Part shown: piece by piece, positions 7,079-15,704 of the stretch
Layout of the letters: every line of letters begins with the position of its first letter
Numbering within the stretch: position 1 is the stretch's first letter
Source: Fibrobacterota bacterium
Lineage (GTDB): Bacteria > Fibrobacterota > Fibrobacteria > UBA5070
DNA length: 64,000 nucleotides
Reading direction: 5' to 3'
NCBI GenBank assembly: GCA_016715065.1
Contig: JADKBN010000003.1
Span: 62,001 to 126,000 of the forward strand
Notes under the pieces: generated by a model
Told to the model about the DNA's origin: nothing
Seen by the model: the letters and a program-made list of their open reading frames with translations, nothing else
Databases searched by the model: none
Made by a program: the position numbers and the translations under genes

Positions 7079-9202
7079 TCGCGGTTCTCTCCGGAATTGT
7101 TTTGGGTGTGGCCTCCACTGCGCCACCTTCAGCAGTGGTGGCAAGCTTACCGGATACCACGGTGGTTTTCCAGCTTCCCCTGGCGGGCGAATCCGTCCAT
7201 CCCACCGGCACCGGGATCTTGGTGGAGGCTGGCGGGAAGGCGGCGAAAGTCGACCTGATTTGGAGTGGAGCGCAGGAGTTCAAAGCGGTTGCCGAACCCC
7301 AAGGATCCGGCTTCTTCAGCGCTCGAACGGGTAGCCTCGCGCAAGGCCGTTGGACTCTGGAAGCGGTTGTGCGGGATTCGGTGGGAAACATCTTGGTCCG
7401 CCGGTCCATTCCATTCTATTCAGGAAGCCAATCCAAGGCCGAGGAAGCTCGCAGACGCAAGGTCCAGCAGTCTCTTTACGTCTCTTTGGCAGGAGGTTAC
7501 CGCGAGGGGGCCTCCGAGAGCACGCTGCGGGAATTCGCCACCTTGGAGCGAGGTGAAAATGGGTTGGCCACGACGGACTCCTGGCAGACCCTGGATCGCA
7601 AGGCGAGTTACTCCGGTGTGGTCCAATATGATCTTCAACGTGACCAATTCCGCCTGCGCACCCGTGCCTCCTCGGATCTTGCCGAAACGTGGGGGCACGC
7701 GCCTTCGCCTACCAGACTCGGGGTGGATCTGTATTGGGGGCCCTGGGCGGAGGGGCATCTGGGTGACCAGTATCCGGCGTGGAGCGATTTTTTGATGGAT
7801 GGTTCGCGGATCCGCGGGCTTGGCATCGGGTTGGCGATCCCGAAGGCGGGCGAGCCTTTTGTCCAGCTCGACGCGGTTGTCGGTGAAATCCAACCCCAAA
7901 TCGATCCCCAGGTGCGCGATTTTGGGGCGCAAAAGGACACCGTCAGCGCCCAATGGGCGCGCAACGTGCAGGCGGCCCACATCGGGATCGGGACCGGCAG
8001 TCCGCTGGCTTGGAATGTCACGGTGGCCCATGCCATCGACGACACCGCCGGAGTTGACCTTGTATTGCATGACTCCCTCCATGGAGTGTCCCCGCGCGAA
8101 AATCTCTCCGTCGGCTCGGAGTTGCTGGCGAGGTTTTTGGGCGGGCGACTCGAACTCTATGCACAGGGTGCGATGGGACTGACCACGGATGATCTCCGTC
8201 AAGGCGGAGATTCTTCGGTGAATCTGCCGGATTTCACCACTGGATTGTTCACGGTCAATTTGTCTACCCACGGTTCGGAGCGAGTGACCAACTCCAACGA
8301 CGACCCTATGGCCTTCGTGGAAGACAACATGGCGCTTCGCTCTGGAGTGCGGGCGCAATTTCCGCTGGCCTCTTTGGGCAAATCCCGAGTGGACCTGAGG
8401 TTTGTCCGGGTGGGCCCACAGTTCGAGTCCTTCACTCGCACCACCACCGAGCAGGCCCGAACGGGAGTGGAGTGGAACACCACGACCAATCTTGCGCGCG
8501 ACCGCCTCATGGTGCTGATTTCTGGCTCCGAGACAGTGCTCTATCGGCTGGGATCCGAAGACATCGCACAGCACGTGCATTCCGGGGCGATCCATTGGTT
8601 GCCCATCGCGGGGAACCTCGATTTGCACATGAGGTCGGGCAGAACCGCCAGCGGCGGCGATGGCCAATCACGACTGGAAACCTGGAACGCCGGGACTGGC
8701 GCCAATGGCTTCTACAAACAGGGAGACGGAAACGTATCCTGGCGATTGGACTATTCCTATCTCCAGTCCCAAGCCGTCAGCGCGGACTATTCGGCAGCAC
8801 CTTCATCCGCTCTGGTTGCCTTCCAAAACGAAATGGGGCAGCATCTCCTGGACGGAGGTCTCCAGTGGCGGCCCTTGCGGGATCTGGAATGGCGGGTATC
8901 CTACCAGTTCGGACAATTTTCGTACCTGGCCACCCTGTTCCCCGGAATCCACGGATTTTTCCCATCGCGGCGGGAGCGGCCTCAGCGTGTGGCTGCTGCG
9001 TCGCAAACTGATGGCCTCGTTGGACGTGGGGCTGGCCTATACGGACGGCGCCCAGGATATCCAATTCCAGAGTTGGGACCAGACCGGGCGCCTTCAGTGG
9101 GAGTTCCTGCCCGACCAGATCCTTCGCTTCACCGAGCGGTCGGCGAGCCTGGTTGCCGCAAACGATCTGCGGCTGGATTTGCAGTGGGAAGCGTGGTTTT
9201 GA
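7075..9202 (+). CDS. outer-membrane beta-barrel protein (one-base frameshift near the end)
   Basis: About 708 residues when the frame is repaired. A hydrophobic N-terminus is followed by an Ig-like segment and then many alternating beta strands ending in aromatic residues; the repaired protein ends LDLQWEAWF, a terminal Phe typical of outer-membrane barrels. As written, the frame from GTG 7075 runs off after SYLATLFPG into arginine-rich nonsense and stops at 9207, while the barrel-like ending (GGSGLSVWLLRRKLMASLDVG) continues in the next frame. Removing one C from CCCC at about 8941-8944 or one T from TTTTT near 8955-8960 joins them. Coupled to the FecR gene by GTGA. It is the probable outer-membrane partner of that operon; substrate unknown. 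Confidence 0.6.
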
Positions 9203-9630
9203 TCTGATCGGCTGCGCCGGGCTTTCTGCTCGGCTCCCGCCGAGTGGGGTCAGGCGCGGGCCTGGTTGCCGTTTTCACGGCTTCCGCCGTGGGACCCGGG
9301 GCGGCCCGGTTGCCGTTTCCCGGGTGCGTCGGCACCCGGCCCCCGACCCAGGGGCCGAGCGCGCGGCCCCTGGGGACCCGCGCGCCGGGGACTTCGCCCT
9401 GGAACGGCCAATGCCGCGCTGGGCCGGGTGGGCGGGCCCGGATCGATGTCGGTGCCAATGGCCAGTTCATCAGGGTCGCGATCGGTATCGTTCGCCCGTT
9501 TGGCCGTTCCATTCCGCTCGTCCCCGGACCCCTGCCGATTTTGTGAGATGCCAGTTTCTGTCTGGGCGGTTTCGCCCGCGGGCGCTTCGCTGCGCGGTGG
9601 TGGGCTGGCAGGCTGGTCGCGTTGATGTAG

Positions 9631-9650
9631 GGGCGTTTCATGAAACGCCC
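9631..9650. repeat. 20-bp perfect palindrome, REP/MITE-like
   Basis: GGGCGTTTCATGAAACGCCC is a perfect ten-base inverted repeat without a loop, preceded by GTA. Elements of the form GTAGGGGCG...CGCCCCTAC recur between genes in many environmental genomes; here the right flank has decayed. Membership of that class is from memory, not from a search. Confidence 0.5.
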
Positions 9651-9798
9651 TCTGCAACGGCGAATGGCTTTGTTCAGGGTTGGTGGTTGCCAGGGTAGTC
9701 GCCGAATTCTGCCTGACCTATGGCTGGGCCATATGGGCATCCCACTCGCTCGAAATTTCGAAATTCAGCTGTCTTGTCAAGTGCTCGGAGGGGCAAAG

Positions 9799-9842
9799 TG
9801 TGATGGAGATCACACTCGGCGCGGAGTGTGATCTCCATCACA
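9799..9842. promoter_or_regulatory. two perfect CRP-type sites arranged as an inverted repeat
   Basis: TGTGATGGAGATCACA (9799-9814) and TGTGATCTCCATCACA (9827-9842) each match TGTGA-N6-TCACA exactly, and together form a 19-base inverted repeat around a six-base centre. Centres are 28 bases apart. No gene start lies close by on either strand, which is odd for a promoter operator; the structure could also fold as a hairpin in RNA. Confidence 0.55.
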
Positions 9843-10094
9843 GATTTTGGAATGCCGTTTCCATAACTTCCAATACATCGAAGGCGCCATCGGGCTTTCG
9901 ACGGCAGTCGGGAACGATCGGCCATCCTTTCATCCGGGGTTTACCGCCGGTCCTTTGCGTCCGTCCTCGAGGCGCAAAGGGGGATGGGTTCCCGGCTGCC
10001 ATTTTTCTTTCCGGCGTTGTGCTTCGGCTGCGCCGGGCTTTGGTCGGGTGCGGACCCTCGGCCGTTTCCACGGACCTAGCTATGACAGATTCGG

Positions 10095-10532
10095 TTAGTC
10101 TTCCTGGATGACCAGTTCGCCGGTGGGACTGAAGGAGAACATCGGGCCCCAGGCGACTTCCCAGGGGTAGCCGTCGGGGTCGGCGAAGTAACCGTGGAAG
10201 CCGCCCCAAAAGGCGTCCTCGGCGGATTTGAGGATGGTTGCGCCCGCAGCGCGGGCAAGCTCCAGGACTTGGGGAACCTGTTCGCGTTGTTCCACGTTGT
10301 GCGCGAGGGTCACCCCCCCGAACCCGCCTGGTGAAAGGGGCAGCTCTGCGGCGATATCGTCGGCCAAAGGCTGGAGCCGGTACAAGGCAAGCCGCGTGCC
10401 ACCGGTCTGGAAGAAGGCGATGGGGTCTCCTTCCTTGGCTGTGGTGGGAAAACCCAGCCCGTCGCGGTAGAATCGCAGCGAGCGGTCGAAATCGCGTGTG
10501 CCGAGAGTGACGATGGTGATGCGAGGGTTCAT
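10095..10532 (-). CDS. VOC (glyoxalase/bleomycin-resistance) family protein
   Basis: 145 residues. The fold is shown by ITIVTLGTRDFDRSLRFYRDGLGF at the N-terminus and GGFHGYFADPDGYPWEVAWGP near the C-terminus, the paired beta-alpha-beta modules of vicinal-oxygen-chelate proteins. The first metal position is Thr/Leu rather than a clear His; the C-terminal Glu of WEVAW is present, so metal binding and enzyme activity are uncertain. Start ATG at 10530-10532 has AAGGAAG six bases upstream. A TATATTCC element lies about 65 bases before it. Cytoplasmic; substrate not predictable. Confidence 0.8.
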   Translation of the reverse strand: MNPRITIVTLGTRDFDRSLRFYRDGLGFPTTAKEGDPIAFFQTGGTRLALYRLQPLADDIAAELPLSPGGFGGVTLAHNVEQREQVPQVLELARAAGATILKSAEDAFWGGFHGYFADPDGYPWEVAWGPMFSFSPTGELVIQED

Positions 10533-10596
10533 GCGGAACTTCCTTGAAATGGCGGTGTGAAGGGTGGGACCAGAGGAGGGGGCACGGGGCTGGAGA

Positions 10597-10604
10597 GGAA
10601 TATA
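10597..10604 (-). promoter_or_regulatory. TAnnTTCC promoter element before VOC gene
   Basis: TATATTCC on the minus strand, 65 bases before the VOC start. Here, unlike the leaderless cases, a Shine-Dalgarno site is also present, so this transcript would carry a leader. Confidence 0.3.
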
Positions 10605-10706
10605 ACTTGCGATAGTGCTCAAACGAGCAGTTAAAATCAAGCAAGGCAACCTTCACCCGCTACGAACCTGTTCCGTTTGATGAAACCTGGCTCGCCCACA
10701 AAGCCG

Positions 10707-11522
10707 TCACCTCCCCACGACGTCCAGTTCTGGATTCCATCGGACAATAATCGACTTGCCGCGCGGCATCAGCAGGTCCGCACCCACCGCGGCGACGCGG
10801 GCCAGGGCCTGGGCGGTGGGGTGGCCGAATCCGTTGTCCAATCCGGCTTGCACCAAAGCATAACGGGGAGCGGCGCGGCCCAACCAGGCCAGGTGCGCGC
10901 TGGAGCGCGAGCCGTGATGGCCCAACTGCACCACGTCGGTGCGGCGGATCCAGGGCAGCAAGGAAAGCTCTCCGGTGGTGTCGAGATCGCCGGAAACCAA
11001 AAAGCGGGACGCGCCGTTCCAAGACACATCCGCCACCAGCGAGCGGGAATTCGGTTCCTCGTCCAGGCCATGGGTGCCGTCGTGAAAAACCTCCAGCGTC
11101 GCATCGCCCAGCACGGAAAGCGATTGGGGTGCCTGGACTTGCAGGCAGCCCTTGGGCAGGCTCCTGCAGAACGGGGCCAGGGAAAGGGATTCGGATTCGC
11201 TCCAGCGGCCGTGCAGAAGGCCCTCGGCCGGGATTCCCAGCGAGTCCAGCCCTCCCGCATGGTCCAGGTCGGGGTGGGTGAGCACCACCCACTCGATCCG
11301 TTCCACACCCACATTCGTCAGTTCTTGTCGCAAGGCGGATTGCTCGCCCGGGCCAGCGTCGAAGACCACCGCCCGATTCCCCCGGACCAGCGCCACGCCG
11401 TGCCCTTGGCCCACGTAGGGTGCCACCAACAGGAGTTCTGCTTGGGTCTCCAATGGTTCTGTCTCCATGCAGCCGGCCAGGAACGCCGATGCCGCGAAGG
11501 CCAGTGCCGCTACCATGCGCAT
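10707..11522 (-). CDS. metallo-beta-lactamase-fold lipoprotein, ComEC C-domain-like
   Basis: 271 residues. A lipobox (FLAGC, Cys about 18) marks a lipoprotein. The rest follows the ComEC/Rec2 metallo-hydrolase pattern: GQGHGVALVRGNRAVVFDAGP, VLTHPDLDHAGGL (the HxxxDH motif), LVSGDLDTTGE, and LGHHGSRSSAHLAWL. Such domains probably cleave nucleic acid or phosphodiesters; here it stands alone without the ComEC membrane channel. AAGGAGG lies six bases before the start. It overlaps by 13 bases the end of the upstream barrel-like gene, so the two are co-transcribed. Confidence 0.8.
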   Translation of the reverse strand: MRMVAALAFAASAFLAGCMETEPLETQAELLLVAPYVGQGHGVALVRGNRAVVFDAGPGEQSALRQELTNVGVERIEWVVLTHPDLDHAGGLDSLGIPAEGLLHGRWSESESLSLAPFCRSLPKGCLQVQAPQSLSVLGDATLEVFHDGTHGLDEEPNSRSLVADVSWNGASRFLVSGDLDTTGELSLLPWIRRTDVVQLGHHGSRSSAHLAWLGRAAPRYALVQAGLDNGFGHPTAQALARVAAVGADLLMPRGKSIIVRWNPELDVVGR

Positions 11523-12789
11523 GAGATCCCTCCTTGCGCCCACACCTGGGGCGCCATCTTCCATTCCGACCGCAATTGGAGCGAAAGTTCCACCCCATGC
11601 TTGCCCGAGCGCACCGATCCGGACTGCTGCAGCGAAATTTGCGGGGACTCTTCCTCTCTCCAATGCGCTCCCACCGATGTCCTCCGGCCGTTGCCGCTCC
11701 AAGCGAGGCTGCCAGCCAAGTCCATCCCCGTCCGGGAAATCGTGTCGCTCCAGGCCGCTTCCAGGGAAGGCTGCCAGAGGCCGGGCTCGGTTCGCTGCAG
11801 GCGTCCGTGAATTCCGGCGTGCAGCGCACCTGGTGAGCTCCACACCAGGGCAGGCCGCAGGGAGGTCTGCACGGGTCCAAGGACAATACGCCATTTGCTT
11901 CGCGCCAGGGCGCGATCGGTTCGTTCCCGTCGCGTCGCTTCCAGACGGAATCCGTCAAACATCGGGTGCTTGTCGGGGTTGTCCCATGCCCATCTCATGG
12001 CCGTGGTCCCGGACCATCCGGAGGGAAGCCCGCTGTGGCGCACGGCGCCGGATACCCACCTCGCTTCGCCGGAATGCCCCTCCGACCGGGAGGCCCTCTG
12101 GACGCGGAATCCTCCGAACCGCTCGGCCGTCGCCAGACCGGAAACATTCCAGACGGAATCCCGCCAGGCCAGGGTGGCGCCTTTTGCGTCGGCAGGCTGT
12201 TCGGAGCGCAGGCCTGCATGGAACTGCCTCCACCCCAATTCCACCGTGCCGCTTCGGTGGTTTTCGGCTTTGCGCCGATCCTCGCGCCAGCGCGAGCGCA
12301 CCTGCACCGAACCTCGCCGCAGCTGGCTTTCCAAGCCGTTGGGAAGCTTGCCCGACCCCCTCCGCCACGCCTCCTGCTCGTCCAGGGTGGACGGACCCCA
12401 CTGGCGGGAAACGCCCTCCAAAAGCGGCGCATCGTTCCAAGGGTCCAGGTCTCCGGCCGACCACGAGACATTTTCCGTCGCACTCTCGATCCGGCGCCGT
12501 CGCAGGCCGCCGGGTTGGGATCTGGCCCATTGCAAGCCTATCCCCGTCCGGTCGTCCCAGCGGGCCCAGGAGCGGGCCGTCGAGGAGGTCGGAGTGGAGG
12601 ATCCCGTCAGGTGGAATCCGCCTCGCGATTCCCGCAGCGAATCTTCCTCGTCCAGGGGAGCATCCAGAATCGAGAGTTCGTCTTGGATCCACCAGGAGTC
12701 CTGGGCCGGGATCCCGGTGGAACCCACGAAAAGGACGGCAGCGAAAATCCACCACTTGAAAAACAGAGCTCGGACAGGATATGTTGCAT
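11510..12789 (-). CDS. probable outer-membrane barrel protein, start unresolved (likely one-base deletion)
   Basis: The frame ending at 11510 encodes about 418 residues of tryptophan- and arginine-rich beta strands ending in Trp (GISCAW), as in outer-membrane barrels. It has no ATG, GTG or TTG before a signal-like stretch (FFKWWIFAAVLFVGSTGIPAQ). An ATG at 12789 in the neighbouring frame would reach that stretch if the T5 run at about 12759-12763 (minus strand) had six T, giving 426 residues; alternatives are a CTG start at 12766 or GTG at 12727. Divergent from the lamin-tail gene, whose start overlaps the same bases. Followed by the ComEC-like lipoprotein. Confidence 0.5.
12780..12787 (+). 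promoter_or_regulatory. TAnnTTGC promoter element before lamin-tail gene
   Basis: TATGTTGC, six bases before ATG 12794 and directly against ATG 12788. By analogy with the other genes this favours 12794 as the start. Confidence 0.3.
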
Positions 12790-12793
12790 GTCC

Positions 12794-13573
12794 ATGTTCC
12801 CCCTCCCCGCGATTCTCGCCCTCGTGGCCGCCGTGCGTCTTTCCGAAATCCAGGCAAGTCCTGGAGCTGGTCTTCCCGAATTCATCGAGCTTTCCGGCGC
12901 GCCAGGCACGCGACTGGAAGGCTGGAGTCTTTGGGACGAGGAGGTGCGACGCCCGCTGCCTCCAGGCTCGTTCCTTCCCGCCTCGGGGGTGCTGGTGGTT
13001 TCGTCGGACTGTCGCGGCCTGCGCGAGGCCTGGGCAGGAGTGGACATCCCTTGCGCGCAAAGCGCTTCCTGGGGAAGATTGTCGATGGAATCCGACATGG
13101 TGGTCCTCCATGACAGTGCCGGCAACACGACGGATTCCGTCCAATGGTCCGCCAAAACCTGGGGGGAATGGCCTCGCGGTCGCAGCCGGGTGCGCGTGGC
13201 CGGCTCTGGTGCCGGCACAGAAGCGGTCTCCTGGCGCACCTCCCGCGCCAGCCTGGGCGCGAGCCCGGGATGGATCGAACCGCCGGAGGAATCCACCCTC
13301 GATCCGTTCGTCCTGGAGGCGGTGCGCCAGGTGGTGCGCCCGGGCGGTCGCAATCTGTTGAGACTTCGCGCGAGCGGTCGCGTGAGGCTGGAGGTGTTCG
13401 ACCTGGCCCGCCGTTCGCTTGGAGTGGTCTTCGATGGACTGGCCCCGGCCCAAGGCGTGCTGGAATGGGATGGACGGGTGGCGGGACGGAATCTGACGCC
13501 AGGGGTGCATGTCCTGGTGGCCAGCAGCGGACCCGATCTGCGGCGCATCTGGGTCGCGGTGGGTAGGCCATGA
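12794..13573 (+). CDS. secreted lamin-tail-domain protein with FlgD-like C-terminus
   Basis: 259 residues. A short signal sequence (MFPLPAILALVAAVRLSEIQA region) runs into the lamin-tail pattern: RLSEIQASPGAGLPEFIEL, WSLWDEE, MVVLHDSAGNTTDSVQW. Bacterial lamin-tail domains are surface Ig-like modules found on nucleases and adhesins. The C-terminal part, RVRLEVFDLARRSLGVVFDG then GVLEWDGRVAGRNLTPGVHV, is the FlgD-type Ig fold often used in export or anchoring. ATG 12788 is an alternative start. The stop overlaps the following barrel gene (ATGA). Confidence 0.65.
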   Translation: MFPLPAILALVAAVRLSEIQASPGAGLPEFIELSGAPGTRLEGWSLWDEEVRRPLPPGSFLPASGVLVVSSDCRGLREAWAGVDIPCAQSASWGRLSMESDMVVLHDSAGNTTDSVQWSAKTWGEWPRGRSRVRVAGSGAGTEAVSWRTSRASLGASPGWIEPPEESTLDPFVLEAVRQVVRPGGRNLLRLRASGRVRLEVFDLARRSLGVVFDGLAPAQGVLEWDGRVAGRNLTPGVHVLVASSGPDLRRIWVAVGRP

Positions 13574-14358
13574 TCTGGGTCCTGGTGGTGCATTCATGGT
13601 TTGCGGCTTTCGAGGCGCGTCTGCCGGCGGCCGCGGTGGAAGGGCGTGGTGGGCCTTCGGTGGCCTGGGCAGGCGATGGCGATCCGTTGGATGCCAATCC
13701 CGCCCTGGCGGCCGTCGCCACCAACCGCGCGGAGCTGGGCGGCGGCCTCACGCGCCCGCTGGGCTTTTCCGATCTGGGGCTGGGCGGTCTTTGGGCGCGG
13801 GCGAAGCCATGGGGCGGCTTGGGGTTGGCGGTGCGCTGGAAAAGTCTCGGGGCCGGCGAAATCTACCGGGAAGATGCCTGGGGAGCGGATCTGGCCTGGC
13901 GATCCGGGAGCATCGCGGTGGGCGCGGGGTTGCGTGCGGGGCATGTGAACCTGGAAGGGGAAAATTTGGGTGGGCCCTGGGGAGGGGCGGCGGGGATTCG
14001 CGCGCAAGTGGTGGAGGGATTGTCCCTGGCGGCCTCGCTGGAGGATCCTTCGCTTTGGACCAGCGGCCGCATGAGCCAGCCTTGGCTGGTGGGCCTGGGC
14101 GCGGCATTGAGCGGGAAGGACACTTCGTGGGCGGGAGATGTTTCCTTGGAACGTCGCGAGGGGTGGGGATGGTCGGGGAAGATGGGGCAGGAGCTTCGGT
14201 TGGAGCCATTGCGGTTTCGCGCCGGCCTTCGCGCCAATCCGTGGACGATTTCTGTCGGAATTGGCGGCGGGGTGCGCAATGTCCGTCTGGATTGGGCCAT
14301 GGAAGGCGAGCCCATCCTGGGCTGGCAGCACCACATCTCCATGGCCTGGTCCCTATAG
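13570..14358 (+). CDS. PorV/PorQ-like outer-membrane barrel protein
   Basis: 262 residues, with a weak signal sequence at the N-terminus and glycine-rich alternating strands to the end (MAWSL). The early DPLDANPALAAVATNRAEL resembles the 'aaNPAaL' signature of the PorV/PorQ barrel family, which help secretion and anchoring of type-IX-like cargo in the Bacteroidetes relatives. Coupled to the lamin-tail gene by ATGA, so this barrel may carry or anchor that protein (inference). It ends just before the converging lipoprotein gene. Confidence 0.55.
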   Translation: MIWVLVVHSWFAAFEARLPAAAVEGRGGPSVAWAGDGDPLDANPALAAVATNRAELGGGLTRPLGFSDLGLGGLWARAKPWGGLGLAVRWKSLGAGEIYREDAWGADLAWRSGSIAVGAGLRAGHVNLEGENLGGPWGGAAGIRAQVVEGLSLAASLEDPSLWTSGRMSQPWLVGLGAALSGKDTSWAGDVSLERREGWGWSGKMGQELRLEPLRFRAGLRANPWTISVGIGGGVRNVRLDWAMEGEPILGWQHHISMAWSL

Positions 14359-14366
14359 GATCGGTC

Positions 14367-15638
14367 TCATGGGCATCCCTTGGCGGGATCGGCGGTGGCC
14401 AACGCGCACCAGGAGCGTCCCGCCATGGCGTCCATGCCGGCTTCACCTCCTCGGCGGCGCAAGGTGCGCGCGCTGGATGCGTTGAGGTCCGGCCATCCGT
14501 TTTGGCCATCCCACACCAGCACTTGGTCCACGAGGCTTCCGGTCGCGTCGCGAAGTTCCCACAGCGTGCTGGGCGTGGACCACGACACCGGCAGATCCAC
14601 TCCGCAGGCAAGGGGGATGGGGCCTTGCAGGACATGCCCGGGAGTCCACGCCGTTTCGCAGGCGGCCCGGGTCAGGATCAACTTTCCACCCGGCTCGATG
14701 CTCGCCTCGATGCTTGCCGACTCCGATCCGTGCTGGACCTTCCAGGTGCCGTTGACAGTTCCTGTTCCGGGGTTCTCCAGCAGGATCCAATCGGCGCCAC
14801 CGGAATCGGAAAGCCCGCTGATCCACAGGCGCCCATCGGGAACGCTCTCGCCGGGAAAACGCAGGGTGGCGGAAACCTCTCCGCCCGGCATGGCCGTGGC
14901 GAGCACGCCGGGGCTGGCCGAAGCGTCGCGCCACACCAGGCTCACGGATTGGTCGGCGTCGCGTTGGACGGAAAGTGTCGTGTCCAGGAAAAACAAGGTG
15001 TCGCCCAGGGAATTCCAGGCGCGCAAGGCGACCTTGCCGGTCGCTCCCACCGGCAGCGAATCCAGGCGCAACACCGTCCGCCCGCCTGTTCCGCGGCTGG
15101 CGACGGCGCTGCGGCTGCGCGAACCTTCCTTCCAGATGGCCAGGAGGGAATCCACGTTGGCGGGCACCGAAGGCATCGTGAACACGAGTCGCCCGATCAG
15201 TGCCCTCAACCTCAATTGGATGGAGGTGGCTTCGCCGACCGACACCGACACGGGGGCGAGGGAATCCGTGTGCGTGAACCGCCCTTGGGCGTCCCGGTAA
15301 CGTCCCACCAACAGATAGTTGCCACCCTGGGGGATGCCGCGAAAGGAAAGGGTTGCGGTTCGCGTCGCGTCCCATTCCACGGAATCGAGCCAACTTCGGC
15401 GGCGGGCGGGATCGCGAAGCTCCACGATCAGGCGCCCTCCTGGTTCGATGCCCATGCTTCGCGGGGCCAGCGTACGCCAAGGGACCACCTCGATGTGCAC
15501 GATGCCGTCGGGTTGGACAGGCGGGGGCGGGTCATCGGTGGAAGAATCCAGGCATCCGATGGGTAGAAGGAAAGAAAGGACCGCAACGCAAAGACGCGCG
15601 CGGATGTGGCTATGGCAGCGACTGCGGGGGGAATGCAT
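14367..15638 (-). CDS. lipoprotein with lamin-tail-like C-terminal domain
   Basis: 423 residues. The signal ends in a lipobox (LPIGC, Cys about 29), so the protein is lipid-anchored. The middle is Ig-like beta structure with carboxypeptidase-regulatory character (RGIPQGGNYLLVGRYRDAQGRF). The C-terminal 130 residues (DWILLENPGTGTVNGTWKV, then KLILTRA, then WELRDATGSLVDQVLVWD) follow a lamin-tail plan. Start ATG 15636-15638 has no Shine-Dalgarno site but a TATATTCT element five bases upstream. It converges on the barrel gene. Likely a surface protein; ligand unknown. Confidence 0.6.
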   Translation of the reverse strand: MHSPRSRCHSHIRARLCVAVLSFLLPIGCLDSSTDDPPPPVQPDGIVHIEVVPWRTLAPRSMGIEPGGRLIVELRDPARRRSWLDSVEWDATRTATLSFRGIPQGGNYLLVGRYRDAQGRFTHTDSLAPVSVSVGEATSIQLRLRALIGRLVFTMPSVPANVDSLLAIWKEGSRSRSAVASRGTGGRTVLRLDSLPVGATGKVALRAWNSLGDTLFFLDTTLSVQRDADQSVSLVWRDASASPGVLATAMPGGEVSATLRFPGESVPDGRLWISGLSDSGGADWILLENPGTGTVNGTWKVQHGSESASIEASIEPGGKLILTRAACETAWTPGHVLQGPIPLACGVDLPVSWSTPSTLWELRDATGSLVDQVLVWDGQNGWPDLNASSARTLRRRGGEAGMDAMAGRSWCALATADPAKGCP

Positions 15639-15643
15639 GCCGA

Positions 15644-15651
15644 AGAATATA
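15644..15651 (-). promoter_or_regulatory. TAnnTTCT promoter element before lipoprotein gene
   Basis: TATATTCT on the minus strand ends five bases before the ATG at 15638, the leaderless arrangement. Confidence 0.4.
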
Positions 15652-15704
15652 ATCAATCGGGCGTACGTGAAATGAGACGGATTCTTGTAGCTTGGAGGAC
15701 ACCT

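Larger units (their letters stand above)
9203..10094. other. non-coding interval of about 890 bp rich in hairpins
   Basis: No open frame here has a convincing protein. The left half (9210-9450) is extremely GC-rich and full of short hairpins, such as CGGGTGC/GCACCCG and GGGGCC/GGCCCC. The middle has a 20-bp palindrome (9631-9650) and the right half a double CRP-type dyad (9799-9842). A phrase CTGCGCCGGGCTTT occurs near both ends (about 9210 and 10029), suggesting dispersed repeat material. Confidence 0.6.

Noticed and set aside
9129..9740. Open frames in the 9.2-9.7 kb region
   Set aside because: Their proteins are Arg/Pro/Gly-rich without any secondary-structure pattern and the region is dominated by hairpins.
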